DNA of 64,000 nucleotides, taken from the NCBI GenBank assembly GCA_040954595.2, contig CM082597.2:372001-436000 (forward strand). Reading direction: 5' to 3'. A program made the position numbers and the translations under genes. The stretch is from Balanoglossus misakiensis (lineage: Eukaryota > Hemichordata). Shown here one piece after another: positions 13,983 through 25,988 of this stretch (within the stretch, counting starts at the first letter, position 1; every line of letters starts with the position of its first letter). The notes under the pieces are model-generated. The model worked only from the letters and a program-made list of their open reading frames with translations. It was not told where the DNA came from and did no database searches.

Positions 13983-14444
13983 TCACAAACTGAAATGCCA
14001 GTCAATTATTGATGGAACAGTAACCTTGGTGAGAAAATATACTACGCTAGGCACAATCAAGGCAGCACACAGCGAATTTCTAACAGAACGTCTGGTGAAA
14101 ATTGGCCGAAGTTGACTGAAAATATAGAAAAAAGGTTTATTTGCTTTCTGGGAGTTGACAAAAACTAAGCAGAAGAAACAAAACACCTTCAAAAATTTTA
14201 CTTTTTGGATACACACTTTACATAAAATATCAATTACATATGAATCATGAGGTCTTTTAATTTTTTTGATATTTGATTCTTTGGAGAGAAATAAATATGT
14301 ACAATGCTGACTGGGTAACAGGTGGGGGAGATGACCTTTTTTCTCAGATCTGAAAGCAAAGCTTATCTCAATAAAAGTGGCTGAAACTTGTCCTCCCATT
14401 GTTATTGGTAAATGAACAACAGTATCTATTTTATAGCCGGTCAT
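13983..14444 (-). CDS. Uncharacterised ORF, 153 codons
   Basis: An ATG-started open frame lies just downstream of the YY1-like/GGCCGACAAA patch. The protein is Lys/Phe/Ser-rich with a hydrophobic stretch near the middle (KVFCFFCLVFV). It has no recognisable domain and no flanking splice signals that I trust. It is probably a chance ORF. Confidence 0.1.
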   Translation of the reverse strand: MTGYKIDTVVHLPITMGGQVSATFIEISFAFRSEKKGHLPHLLPSQHCTYLFLSKESNIKKIKRPHDSYVIDILCKVCIQKVKFLKVFCFFCLVFVNSQKANKPFFYIFSQLRPIFTRRSVRNSLCAALIVPSVVYFLTKVTVPSIIDWHFSL

Positions 14445-14455
14445 TACAAGCGATA

Positions 14456-14505
14456 CAAGATGGCGGACAAACAAAATGGCCGACAAAAAAGACGTCCGAC
14501 AAAGA
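14456..14505 (+). promoter_or_regulatory. YY1-like site in a short GGCCGACAAA tandem
   Basis: CAAGATGGCGG fits the YY1 core. It opens a run of three imperfect units, GGCGGACAAA, GGCCGACAAA and GTCCGACAAA. Similar YY1-like words on the opposite strand (GCCATCTTG) occur twice at 32207 and 32228. Confidence 0.35.
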
Positions 14506-14861
14506 CACTGATGCCATTACATGATGACAGAGTTGTTCGACACAAAGACATTGTACAAGAGACATCAATCCACATTTGAATTCTTTTGTGAAGATTTAAT
14601 TGCTGTGTTTTATGTTTTCCTTTGCTGCAATGATAGTTTATATTGCCACGGAACACAACAAAGGAGTTATCTCTGATCATACTCTGATACTAGAAATAGT
14701 AACAATTGAAACTTTACAATTTCAGAGTTCCTTTACCAGAGAGGGATTGTGATTGGTTCATTTACTACACACAGACCACTATCTTAATTTCATTCTATGA
14801 TGATGGTATCACAACAGAAAAATGAAATTACATGAAGAGGAAAGAGAAGTATTGGAAACCA

Positions 14862-14891
14862 GGTTATGCAAATCAAGGTTATGCAAATCAA
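14862..14891 (+). repeat. 15-base tandem duplication carrying two octamers
   Basis: GGTTATGCAAATCAA is repeated perfectly. Each copy carries ATGCAAAT, the POU-domain octamer, so two identical octamers lie 15 bases apart. Confidence 0.95.
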
Positions 14892-17800
14892 CTCTACAAA
14901 GATAGTCTGTTACTAAGACATGATTGGTTGAGAATCTCTTCTGAAAAGAAATAACAAAACTGTCACAATGAACTCAACTACTTCATGATCAAACACATGC
15001 ATACACATGTAGACGTAAAAGTATATTTTATTTTCTGGCCCTTGTAGACTGGTTATTTGATTACATTATGCACTAGCGCAGCTAGGAGTTGGACCATATG
15101 CTCTTATATCGTTAGAAAAACCTGTGTGATTTCAGCGTAAACTAATGTGACACGTTATACAGTTTTACTCGTAACTGTTTACCAATGAAGTAAACACAAA
15201 AACTATTTGGTATGGCTACGATAGACATAGCAACGGTGTAAATCAATATGGCTGACGGCAACAAAGTGTGCAATGTTTTGACGAAATGAAAGAGTGAAGG
15301 GAAGTGTTCTGTCCCGAGAAACAAAATGTTAAGGAGTTTGTATGACAAGTAAAATTTGAATGCATTTTTAAGATAAGTCAAACATCATGAAAAGTCATAA
15401 TCTGAAGTCTCTTTTTTGTGAACCAACTTTTTGGGGAGTGGGAATTTGGCCAGTGGCTTTTTGTAGCCTTGTTATGTGTTTTGATGGGTCACAGTTCACA
15501 TTCCATAAAATATAAATGAAATCACAGCCTAAGCTTCACCTGTTCAGTTCTTTAAAACTGAAAAAGAATTCCAGAAGGCATACTTGACATTGGTTTAATA
15601 TAAATCTTCATCGATTGGCCAATAAATAAGTTAATGATGTTTACTATAAGACTTCTCCGCCTTGAATATAATCTCTTTGCCCTTGGAAAATTTCATCCCA
15701 TCCAAAAGAGAATCTCATCCTGTGACTGGTTGCATCCTCTTCCTCTAAGAAATTCTTTTCTTCAAACTTACACACATTCAAATCAAAGCAGCACTTTTGG
15801 TGATCTCAAACTAAACTATAAACTATGAAACACGTCACAAATATAGAACTGAACTTTCTGCATTGTTTCTCTGAATAGTTAATATCAAAATCAACATTTT
15901 AGGAGTCACTATATTAATATTAGTTAGGCGAACGTAGTATAAACTTTGAGTTCTGAAGGAAATCTGGTTGGTCAAACAAACAATTTGTTTGTCATGGTTG
16001 GCAAAATGCTTGGTTGGTGGGCTGGCTTATGGTCAAAATAGTGGAGAAATATTTGTCGGGCGATCACACAAAGCGCTTGTAACAGAACAGTTTCATGGAG
16101 AGATGGTCAGTAAACAACATATCAGTTCCGTTTGTCATGACTGGTCTACCATGACACTCTAGATGACAACATGGCTTCTGGCTAAATTCAAACAGGGGCA
16201 AGCTATCAACATCAACAGAAGTTCAAAAAATGTGTGAATTTCACGGCTTTGCAGAGATAAGCAACTTAGCACATACTTGATTGCATGCATGTGATTATTT
16301 TGTTATCTCATTAACACTCCTGTTTTATGTTTACAGAGATTTAAATTGGTGACCATACAGGAGTTGAAAAAATAAACAAACTTCAGTAGAATGTTCTGTA
16401 TGGCCAACAAGATAGCTGCACTTTTCTCTAAATCCAAAAGAGAGATTTCAAACCATTTTAAATTAATTATTTGCAGAAAATTCACAGAATTTAAACAAAA
16501 TTGCCAATTGGTGCAATAGCCCAAGCATTCCAGTATAGGAGTTTATTTAAGCCGGAATGTCCGTGGGTAACTTTGAAGAGTGAAGATTTTTCCTTGGCGC
16601 ATGTGAGGTCCGTCAGTATTTAGGTTATTATGCGGTAGAGCTGCAGTCTTGGTATTCCCAATAGAAAAACAAAGACATACCACTTTAGTAGCTTACAAGT
16701 TATGCCTGTATCAACTACTTGTGTGAATAAGCTATTTATAATCATTTAGCAGAAACTGAGCGTGTCTACAATTTGTTGAAATGTTCCTAAAATTGTACAT
16801 CAGTTGCAAGAAAATGCTAATTTTATTATTTCTATACACACAATTATACTGAAAATGCTTAACAGTTTGGAAATACATGTACATACATAAAAAGAATTAA
16901 AATCCAGCAAACTGTAAATTCAAAAGTTTGACTTCTATCTCCAAACACACACTTCCTCTCTGTCACTTCTCGACCATAATGGTCCAAACATCAGATCCCA
17001 TGACAACCTATCAACTTTTCAGACACCACCGGTCACCTTTGAGACATCCCAGATACCAGACAACAGATTTGCCCAAACTTCTACAATTAGAATAATGAAT
17101 TTGAAACCAGACCAAAGCCAGACCTGACAGTCAGAAAAGCAGCCGGTCTCAGGAGTACCAGACCGGTGTGTCGGCATTTTGACCGTTCAGAGAGCGGCCA
17201 CACAACAAGAGGTCACTCTGAGATACGGGAGACAACTGCACAAATAGGGATCAACCAAGTGTAACAAATTACAGTGGCAATCAACCACTTGACGACAAGA
17301 CTGAGGACAAACATTGAAAAGAGTGTCAATGCATTGATGTGATAGACTACTCAACTCCATCAAAATCCACTGATAAAGATGAAAGTGTATACAAGTGCAA
17401 ACAACCCAACAAAAGATTGGTTGTTTCTGAGAGGAAGTCTGGTCAAGGTGAACAACTTTTTCATTGAAAAGACTTGAATTGAGTGCAGCTTATGGGGCAT
17501 GACTGCAAATACTATCCCTCCATCTCGGGGAAACTTGAAGGTTTAGTCGTCAGTTTTACATGGAATGGATGTGAAATAGCCAGGCGCTTTCAAAGTGTAT
17601 GAGTTTAAAAAAAGAAGTTGACCTATTATAAGAAACCAGATCAATCCAGAATGGAGAAGGCTGGTTGATTTTTTATTGTTGCTTGGTTCTTATCTTCAGC
17701 ATCTACTGTACGGCTGAGTTAAACAGCAAAGACTTTTGTTGGGGGAACAGTTTCACCACAAAAGCAGCAAATTATGCCCTAAGCAAGGTGTGTATGATCA

Positions 17801-17911
17801 ATACACCAGCAGTGTTCACCAATGGCCTCCATTGAGCTCATGAGATTCAAACTATGCATGCTATACGAAATGTCAAAATATAAGGAAATATGTATGCAGG
17901 CTATATTTATA

Positions 17912-17925
17912 GTTACTATGGCAAC
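17912..17925. promoter_or_regulatory. RFX X-box-like palindrome
   Basis: GTTACT-AT-GGCAAC: both halves fit RGYAAC. Confidence 0.5.
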
Positions 17926-19665
17926 AACAAGGTGAGAACTACAAAGCAACACATCTGAAGATGTGGTTTTAATTGTTTTACAATTTCCTCTTGAAAATGA
18001 CAATTTATATGATATCCTTCAAAAGATACTCAATTCAGCGTCTGAGCTCAATTCATCCAGTTCAACTGCGAGTTCATTTGAATGATAAAAATATAACACC
18101 TGGTGCTGAGATGTTGTAGAGAATGATGCCAAGATGTTGACATCTGTACGCTTTACTTATAAAAAATTCCAAGGTAGTGACCTAAGATACAAGTTGTTAA
18201 TGACATGGCCCTACAGCAGGGGTATTAACATTCCTTGCAATTTGGAAATAGTTTCCAATAAAACAGCCCTGAACAACCTCAGTGATTTCTCCTTGCCTTA
18301 AGGTGGCCCTTGGGTGCTGGTGATTAAAATATGGACGAGTTTGGAGGGGGAAAAGATGCTTGCGGGAACGACTTAACAAAGACGTCAAATCTAATGTGGT
18401 CCTGAAAATGTGGTTATTTTGTCTCAAAGAGAAATCAATTAATGAAAAGTTGCCATATTTTGTACCAAATGTAGCAAAGACCACCTTGCAGCAGATGGCA
18501 ACACTGTAACAATTTTAGCATTCAATGATTTCTTTAGAGCAGTGTAATTACCATATCAAATTTCTTAGGACTGGATTAGGTATAACGTAAAGTCTAGTCA
18601 CTACATGTCAAAATCTCCCCATCCTCCACATGGTTTAGCGAGATCTCCCTCATACAGTCCCCCTATTAAACAACAAGGTTTTGAGGGTCCTGTCTGACTA
18701 AACCAGCTTGACTCATGCAGATGAATCGTTCTTGACAGAGAAACCTCTTTTCTGTACTTAAATACATGTTCCGTAGGAATGAACTTTCCTAATGGGGTGC
18801 CTGTTGCCATGGAAGCCATACTGCTTAGCCATTTCAATTATGAAATACCAAAGCACGCTACCATGGCAACAGAGATCCATGTAAGCGTGTGTCAGTCTCA
18901 CTCAAAGTATTAAACACAGACACTGGGCTGCAGATACCCCCTTAGCTATCATCACATCCACTGCCTTGGAAGAGAATTCCAAACCTTGCCTTTTGCTCTG
19001 CCTACCCCTATCACATTTCAAGCCCTCACTAATCTGCTGCCAACAAATTTTCTCAAGTCTTCATTTTTCCGCCAGCCTCAACCATTTTTATGGCGACCCT
19101 TGACCGCCTGACGTGAGCGAGTTTCAATATTTATTGAACTGTGACGTTTGAAGTTATAGTGTCAGGTGTGAAGCATACATCATTACATAAACTCAAGCAT
19201 TATGTAAAACATTCGTATTAATTAAATTTCTCTACAAGTAACAGTTCTTTAGTAAGAAGTCTTGGTCATAAAAAGTGAATCTGCTTTTATTCATCTGCAT
19301 ATATAAATGCTGCACACATGCAAATGAGAGAGTGGGATGATTCTATCCCGTGCAGTGTTGTTGCGACGTTGACGGATTGTAATGAGTTGGAGTTTGTGGC
19401 ATTTGAAACCTTAATAGTAATTAAATAATGTGTCTGTGTCACATGGGTGTCACATGGTCCAGACAAGGTTGTGACAACAGAACTAAATGATTATCAATTA
19501 TCAGATGCTCACAAACTGCTGTTATGTTTAGTGGCTGCTGTCTTGAATGTGTATGTGTGTGCGTGAGTTTAGACAGAGGACCATCGTTGTAAACCACGAC
19601 CTCGTTGCATCAATACAGAGGTATCTATGACTCGCGAGAATGACAGAGAACAAGAGAAACAGATA

Positions 19666-19691
19666 GGGGAGGGGAGGGGGCTAGGGGAGGG
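19666..19691 (+). other. G-quadruplex candidate
   Basis: Five closely spaced G-runs (4, 4, 5, 4 and 3 G) are separated by loops of 1, 1, 3 and 1 bases on the plus strand. This fits the usual G3+ with 1-7 base loops rule well, and the short loops favour stability. No gene is adjacent. Confidence 0.7.
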
Positions 19692-19822
19692 TAGACAGGG
19701 ACTGCCTATTGAGCAGAATTGGAGTAGGATAGACAGTAAGGTTTATTCTTTTCGAAGTCCCATACATAATTTGCATGAGACAATAAGAAGACAAAAGACT
19801 CCTTTGAATTTAATCATGCATC

Positions 19823-19838
19823 TGCATTGTACAATGCA
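19823..19838. other. Perfect 16-bp palindrome
   Basis: TGCATTGTACAATGCA is fully self-complementary. It is flanked by a wider broken inverted repeat (ATCTGCAT on the left, ATGCAGAT on the right). The half-site resembles C/EBP-like ATTGCAT/TGCAAT words. Confidence 0.9.
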
Positions 19839-20052
19839 ATACCCATGCAGATTGGAACTGACATTTTTTTCCAAATTAATTTTTGATCACAGATCCTGTT
19901 GGCAGACACTCTCTGATGCCTTGATGACTGTTGGGGGTATTGGGTTACGCGCTCTGAAGCATAAAAATACAGTAGGGAAGACAGGTCACCCGAGGTCAGC
20001 CATAATATGATGAATCCAAACTCCCAAGCTTCACAAAGAAGAGGAAGCTTAG

Positions 20053-20065
20053 GGGTCAAAGGTCA
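20053..20065 (+). promoter_or_regulatory. DR1 nuclear-receptor element
   Basis: GGGTCA-A-AGGTCA is the textbook direct repeat with one-base spacing bound by HNF4- and RXR-type receptors. Confidence 0.45.
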
Positions 20066-21903
20066 CTGGAAACTGTCACTTTTCAAGTGATGGATCCACA
20101 CAGATGGAAGGATGTTGAATCGCATACAGTTTTTGGTCTTCATGGCTATGGGTCAGAAATGTCTTTATTGTCCACAAGATAAACTAAGGCACATGCCTAA
20201 ATCCCAAACAGTTGACAATAATTGAAACATTTCAAATAAAACCTCAGCGTTCTGTAAATCTACAAACAAGTATTCCTAGTTCGGATTACACTGACGACTG
20301 CAAACACATTCCTACAACACACTCCTAGTTCTTCAAGTGTTTAACTTTGAGTCTCGGAAACCTGTTTCAATTATTTACAGAGAAAAGTTGGAGTAAATTG
20401 TATAAACATGTTCTAACCTCAAGCATTTAGAATGTATCTACTTTATACTGTGGTGGGTCCCACGGTTCTCATGGTTACTCTGAATTGAATAAAGTTGTCA
20501 TCAATCACACCTGTATTTCTTTTCTTTGTGGTGAGTTTATAAAAGTACAATCTGGTTCTATTCTATGGAAGTTACAAGGAATGTAGGTAGGTCAATATAT
20601 AGCTCTTCCTCATTGATGCAAATTTGATATATTTTAAAATTCAAAGATGATAAATCACAAGTAATACCTACTCATGCCAATGCTTTGTGGTTAAGATTTA
20701 CACTGATATAAATGTATTCACTCACTAGTTCTAACCTAATCACTGACAAATGATACATTGTAGCAATTCTACTAAACAGTTACAATGTAACTCATGTATA
20801 AATCTCTCTTGATCACCAACCAAGACTTTTCTAACGATTACAATTTTAAACGCCATCACTTCTTTTCTCAATTGACTCAAATTGCCTTTCTATGGTTTTG
20901 TTTAGTGCTGTAAACCCTGACGCCTTCTCTCCTAATTGCCATCAGCCTGAAGAAATGAACGCTTTATGGTTGATGTAACGAGTTCTCTATTAACGTTGTT
21001 TTCATCATGGCCTGTGAGGGCAGCATTCAGTAGTCGAACGGCCGCAACCCCTGGCCACTTGCCACGCACACAAATACTTAGTATATTTTTTGTCATAAAG
21101 CAAAGTTTGAAGCCTAGTCTCCACCAGAAATAACCTTGTGGTCTCATATGAATGAGAGTGGGACAGATGAGATTATAAAAATATATGCAAGAATAAAATT
21201 CACGTTAATTTCAACAGATCCAGGTAAACTTATTTGCATATCATAGATAACGTCAACGAGTTTTACATAGCGCCACCTAGTGACAGAACGCATTAAAAGC
21301 TGTTCCGTCGTAAATTGCCATATTCTATCAGTCACACACTAGTGCGCAGATAATATCCACTTTAATGACAACATTTTACATTATCAATACTTGAAATGCG
21401 CTTTCTGAGTGGAAGGGCTGTTTGCCAGGTTATATATATCACGCAAGAAGTTTGCCGACATTGTGTCCATAAACGTAGACAGCATGGCTGGACTTCAGAC
21501 ATTTTATGCTCTCAATGTAATTAAATTTGTCTCATATTGCAGCTCTAAATTCCACGTTGACCACTTTAATAGGTTATAATTATTGACCAAATCATAACCA
21601 AGCTGTACTGCATTACACAGCAACGTAAAACATTGCAAATGTCACAAAAATATCAGCCTGCCAATTATTCCCTTTCATTCAATTTTTCTTGTATTTGCTT
21701 ATTAGCTCAATTATAGTATTTATAATAAGGTAAAACTAATAACTGTGTTTTTTATGATCAATCAACAGTTACAGTGATTAATTTTAAGACATTTATCACA
21801 CAGAAATACTGGAGGGAAAAACACTGGGCAAGTCCTTTATCTCATTTACACAGCAGACAACAAAGTGCAAATGCAACATTGTTAATTTTCACCCTTTCAC
21901 TTT

Positions 21904-22210
21904 CTATCAATTAATTTTCACCTTGGCTACTTTGTTGCCGACTCGCTTCCTTGCTGGCTTCTGTGTAACAAATTGGCTGAAATAGCTACAATCTATCAAT
22001 TTGCTTTCACATTTGCTACTTTGTTGCAACTTTTCTAAACTAGGACACATTCTAACTTTGTAAGTGTATTAGATTCCTTGCTGGCTACTTTGTATCAACT
22101 TGACTAAATGAAACAGCTACTTTCTATCAATTTATTTTCACCTTGGATACTTTGTTTCAACTTTTCTAAACTAGGACACATTGTAACTTTGTAAGTGTAT
22201 CAACTGGCTT
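21904..22210 (+). repeat. Diverged tandem repeat, three copies
   Basis: CTATCAATT-nn-TTTTCAC followed by a (G)CTACTTTGTTGC-like word recurs at 21904, 21993 and 22124. The last two copies continue into a nearly identical segment of about 42 bases (CAACTTTTCTAAACTAGGAC onwards, starting at 22027 and 22158), an offset of 131 bases. Copy lengths differ, so this is an old, decayed minisatellite or local duplication. Confidence 0.75.
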
Positions 22211-23065
22211 CGCTTCAAACAGACTACCTTACATCAAGCCCCTATGTCTGTTTCCCATTTCAAATAATGAAATGCCAGTCCTCAATCTTTGCCAGACTTG
22301 GCTCATTTCCTGGCAAGCAGCACGGAAACAATACTTGGTTATTAGACAGTGTTGACTAGTCAAGTGTATCTACTTTTAGATCACACAACTCATCTCATTT
22401 CACTAAGATTATAACTTTATCCATTTTCAAGCAGCGTTTGTTACATCAGCTCATCTATCCACTGATAAGGCCAACATATTAAATTGGTTTGTGGTTGAAA
22501 CCATTCCAGGAAACCCATCTATTCAATAAATACACTTGAAGTACTATCAACCCACAATCAGATTTTGTTTTCTATTCAGAATTATATTAACTGGATTTTT
22601 TTCTAAAGTAATGTACATCTGGGTAAACTCTTAGCTCTGATACAAAAATATATTTGACACACACCTGAATCTGTCAGAAGACTCGCCTATTTAAAAACAT
22701 TCTAACCTTACTTCCCATAATTTATTTCATTTTCCCTTCAGTATTCTGACTTTCCCATCAGCAACCTTAATCCACATCACTTTGCCTCATTCTCCATTAT
22801 AATATCACATGAACCAGCGCAGTATCTGAATAGAGTTAAGAATTACTGTCAAAATTACCTAATCCAAAGGTCATCATGGCGACCTCTGTGACATTTTTTC
22901 TTCAAGAGTGTCATAATCTCATTACGGTATTATTTGCCGGGGTCACTAACAATGACACTTGATAATAGTCTAATCACGCCCAACACTATAACAGCGTAGA
23001 AGTTGAGTTTATTACAACATCAACCATTCAATTTGTACCCATAACAATATATATCTGTCACCATA

Positions 23066-23081
23066 CATGCATATATGCATG
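23066..23081. other. Perfect 16-bp palindrome
   Basis: CATGCATATATGCATG is fully self-complementary, an alternating purine-pyrimidine sequence. Confidence 0.9.
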
Positions 23082-24900
23082 GCTTCACAATGGTACACCA
23101 GCAACTATTGTTTATCCTTTAAGGAAACACCCTCAGCATTGTATTTGCCCCTTTAATTAATATGTTAAAAGTCTATGACTATCCAAGCAATTCAAGTACC
23201 CAGAATGCAGCTGTTTAATTTTGTCTAGCTTTAGATTAAAACATATACATATACGTGTAGTTTTATCAAGCATTTCACTGAGCAAAGTACCGACTTGAAT
23301 ATTACTTTCAAAGTGGCCATATGGAACAAACATCCCTACAGACCCCTGTCTTCGTTTGCAAGTCAAAAATGCCTTTAGTTCCAAACTAATTAATTTCCCC
23401 CAGTTTTTCGTAAATTGCTGCTAATATTCCTCCCATTTATGGGAATGAGAATTTTACAAATTAACAACTACGCAAGGCAAAATTGAATTGATCAGACCTG
23501 GTATTGATCAAAGCATTGCGACAGAGTACCCACTGGGGAAATCGAGATGCTTCGTCAAACTCCCAACATAACCTATTTAACAGCAATTGTTTACCAGGGA
23601 ATATACAAACTATGCACATGTTACATGTCATCTCTTGAAACTCTAAATAAACTGAGTTGTCAACTTTTTTACCCACAATGCAATTATGTAACTTGACTAG
23701 ATGCCTTTAACATGAAGTGAAAAACTATTTCGGGTAGCAAGAATTGTTTTATAGAAATATAGTCCAGTAAACTAGTGACATAGTCTGTACTTGTCAATAT
23801 AAAATGTAAAGTTTTCACCAATATGAAGTGAAAAGTCTGTTGAGTTTTTTTGAGAAATAAAGGTCAATTCTAAACACTCTCGATTTGGATCACGAAATAA
23901 AAAAGCCATGAGTTCTCCAAAGTAATTGTCATCATTCACCAAGAAGATGCCTCATTTAATACAATTCACCTCCAAAAATTGGCTGAAATTTGAGAATGTT
24001 ACATGGGAAATCAATCTTGGTGTCTTTCACAGCGGCCATATTAAATGTGATACTCGCTTGCAGACATAAACCTATCTCTTGGCTAATTCCCCGAAATTTT
24101 GTAATGGGACTCTGTAAGCTAGCGGCCATCACCAATTTGTCACAATTTTAGTAAATTTTGTCCAATTTTGAAATATCATGCAAAAGTAGCCTCAAACTAC
24201 GAGCACGCAATGAGCTCATTTTGCCAATTACCACTTTTGACTTTTCGAGGCTCAATATATTTCTGAGTTGAACAGAAGGTAGGCTCTGTGTTAATTCCAA
24301 GAATCCAAGCAGTTTCAAAATTTCATTCAAATTTTACTGGCTATTTTCTATTTTTTAAACTGAAACTCTGGAAAAGCCGTCTCTGCTCATAGCAATAAAA
24401 GTAGTTGAAATTTGTCTTGGATGAAACGTTGCCAAGGAAACAAAATGATACCCCACTAGGTTCTAAAGACTTCTATAGACACACACACTCAACTGCATTT
24501 GCCCACAGACACACCATGGAATACATCTTATTGTTGTCTTCTGAACATCTCCAGGGTAGCCAGGTGAAAATGATTTTACAAAAATATCCATGTTTTACTG
24601 ACCATTCCTTATCTCCATTTGGTGACATTATTTCCATGAAACAGAGTCAATTTTTGAGTATGTAGAGTTCTAATTGATCAGATTCACAGAGTTCAATTCA
24701 AAATCATTTGGAAGTATAATATTTGGAGTGCGATTTTAACACCGCTGTTTTACAATCCTTGTGATTAGCTCGGAGTCTTGGTGTCGCTAACAAATCCCCC
24801 TCATTATACATCTCTATTTAATGGTTGGTTTAACACACTCCATGGACGACTGTTACAGCTGATACTCACAGCTATTCACCCATTTCCACTGATTAGAGGT

Positions 24901-24914
24901 GTTACCATAGCAAC
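24901..24914. promoter_or_regulatory. RFX X-box-like palindrome
   Basis: GTTACC-AT-AGCAAC: both halves fit RGYAAC. Confidence 0.5.
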
Positions 24915-25595
24915 AGATCAGCTGGTTTGATGAACATGTCCCAGATACGATTTGCGTTTGGCTCTTAAGACGAGATTTTCAGGTTATGAGGAACGCATCT
25001 CCTTGGCAGGTTAAATGAACAATAGCTGTACATTTTGATTATTCTGTTCAGTTTTTTAAATTTCGGGTTGAATATAAACATTCTAAAAGACTTTGCCATT
25101 TGAACAGTGGTATATATATATCGCCCCTCAAACTCCTCGTTGTCTGAAATTTCAATTCTGGTTTAGGAGTCTGATGAAAAGTTCTCCATTTTCAATTTTA
25201 ATGGGCAACATTTTCTCCAGAAATAATTCAGTACGTCTTTGACACTTAAAGGCCAGCAGCTAATTTTCAAGACGAAAATGGAATCTTCCACAAATGCAGA
25301 TGGGGAAATTGAATCTATGACGTTTTATATCGTTATCAATCGTTGAAATTACATAATTGTGCCATACTCCATGTCTCTCCCCCACATGTTGTTGATCACA
25401 TCTACCCTCGAGGTGGGTAATTCTCGAAAATGAGTCCTGTAAATGCCAAAATCTTCATAAATGCTATCATTAAACCTATATCTACGTTGCCTGTCCTCTG
25501 TGTGCAAGATAATATTTCAGATAGATCAGATTAACAGGGAGATTTTATGTCAGGGTAAGACAAGCCTTCAAAAGTTCAAAATTAGGACATACATC

Positions 25596-25988
25596 TTAAC
25601 TGTGATGTTCAGATCCACAGATTAAACCAATCCAAAGGCTATCGTGTAATATAGTTGTGTCATTGTCATATATTTGCAACAGATGTATTCTATAATTTCC
25701 AAAAAGTTGCTTTAAACCTATTTTGAAACTTTGATCTGTTACACCACATAGATGCAACGAACGAAGCTGCAAAGCCCCAGCAAAGTTTTGATTCACTAGC
25801 TCATAATGCTTCTTGATTGTAATGGCCATAGCAAGACCAGACCAACGTTGTCGTCGCCAGTGATGGGTGTTTAGGAGCCAGACATTATTTACATGTAGCA
25901 TTGAATGGCTGTGAATGCCAAGACTGCAACACTTCAGCTGCTGAGGGTTAAGTAGCTTTCTGGAGACAGTCTTCTCACTACTTGTCAT
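25596..25988 (-). pseudogene. Uncharacterised ORF with leucine-rich-repeat-like segment
   Basis: This 130-codon ATG-started frame lies in a slightly GC-richer patch. Residues about 92-125 read L-x-L-R-S-L-H-L-C-G-V-T-D-x-S-F and then a second L-x-x-L-x-I line, which resembles the cysteine-containing leucine-rich repeats of F-box/LRR proteins (LxxLxLxxCxxITD). An upstream Trp/Arg-rich stretch (HWRRQRWSGL) is not diagnostic. If real, it is a fragment or retro-pseudogene; two weak repeat lines may be coincidence. Confidence 0.15.

Noticed and set aside
18601-18837. 78-codon minus-strand ORF with a protein-like tail
   Set aside because: No acceptor or donor supports it, and ORFs of this length are frequent in the window.
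20932-21147. 71-codon minus-strand ORF in a CpG-bearing patch
   Set aside because: It has no domain, no convincing splice signals and no partner exon; an ORF of this length is common by chance here.
14330-24420. Shared AATAAAAGTGGCTGAAACTTGTC-like words at 14.36 and 24.40 kb
   Set aside because: Similarity is confined to about 25 bases with several mismatches and does not extend into the flanks.
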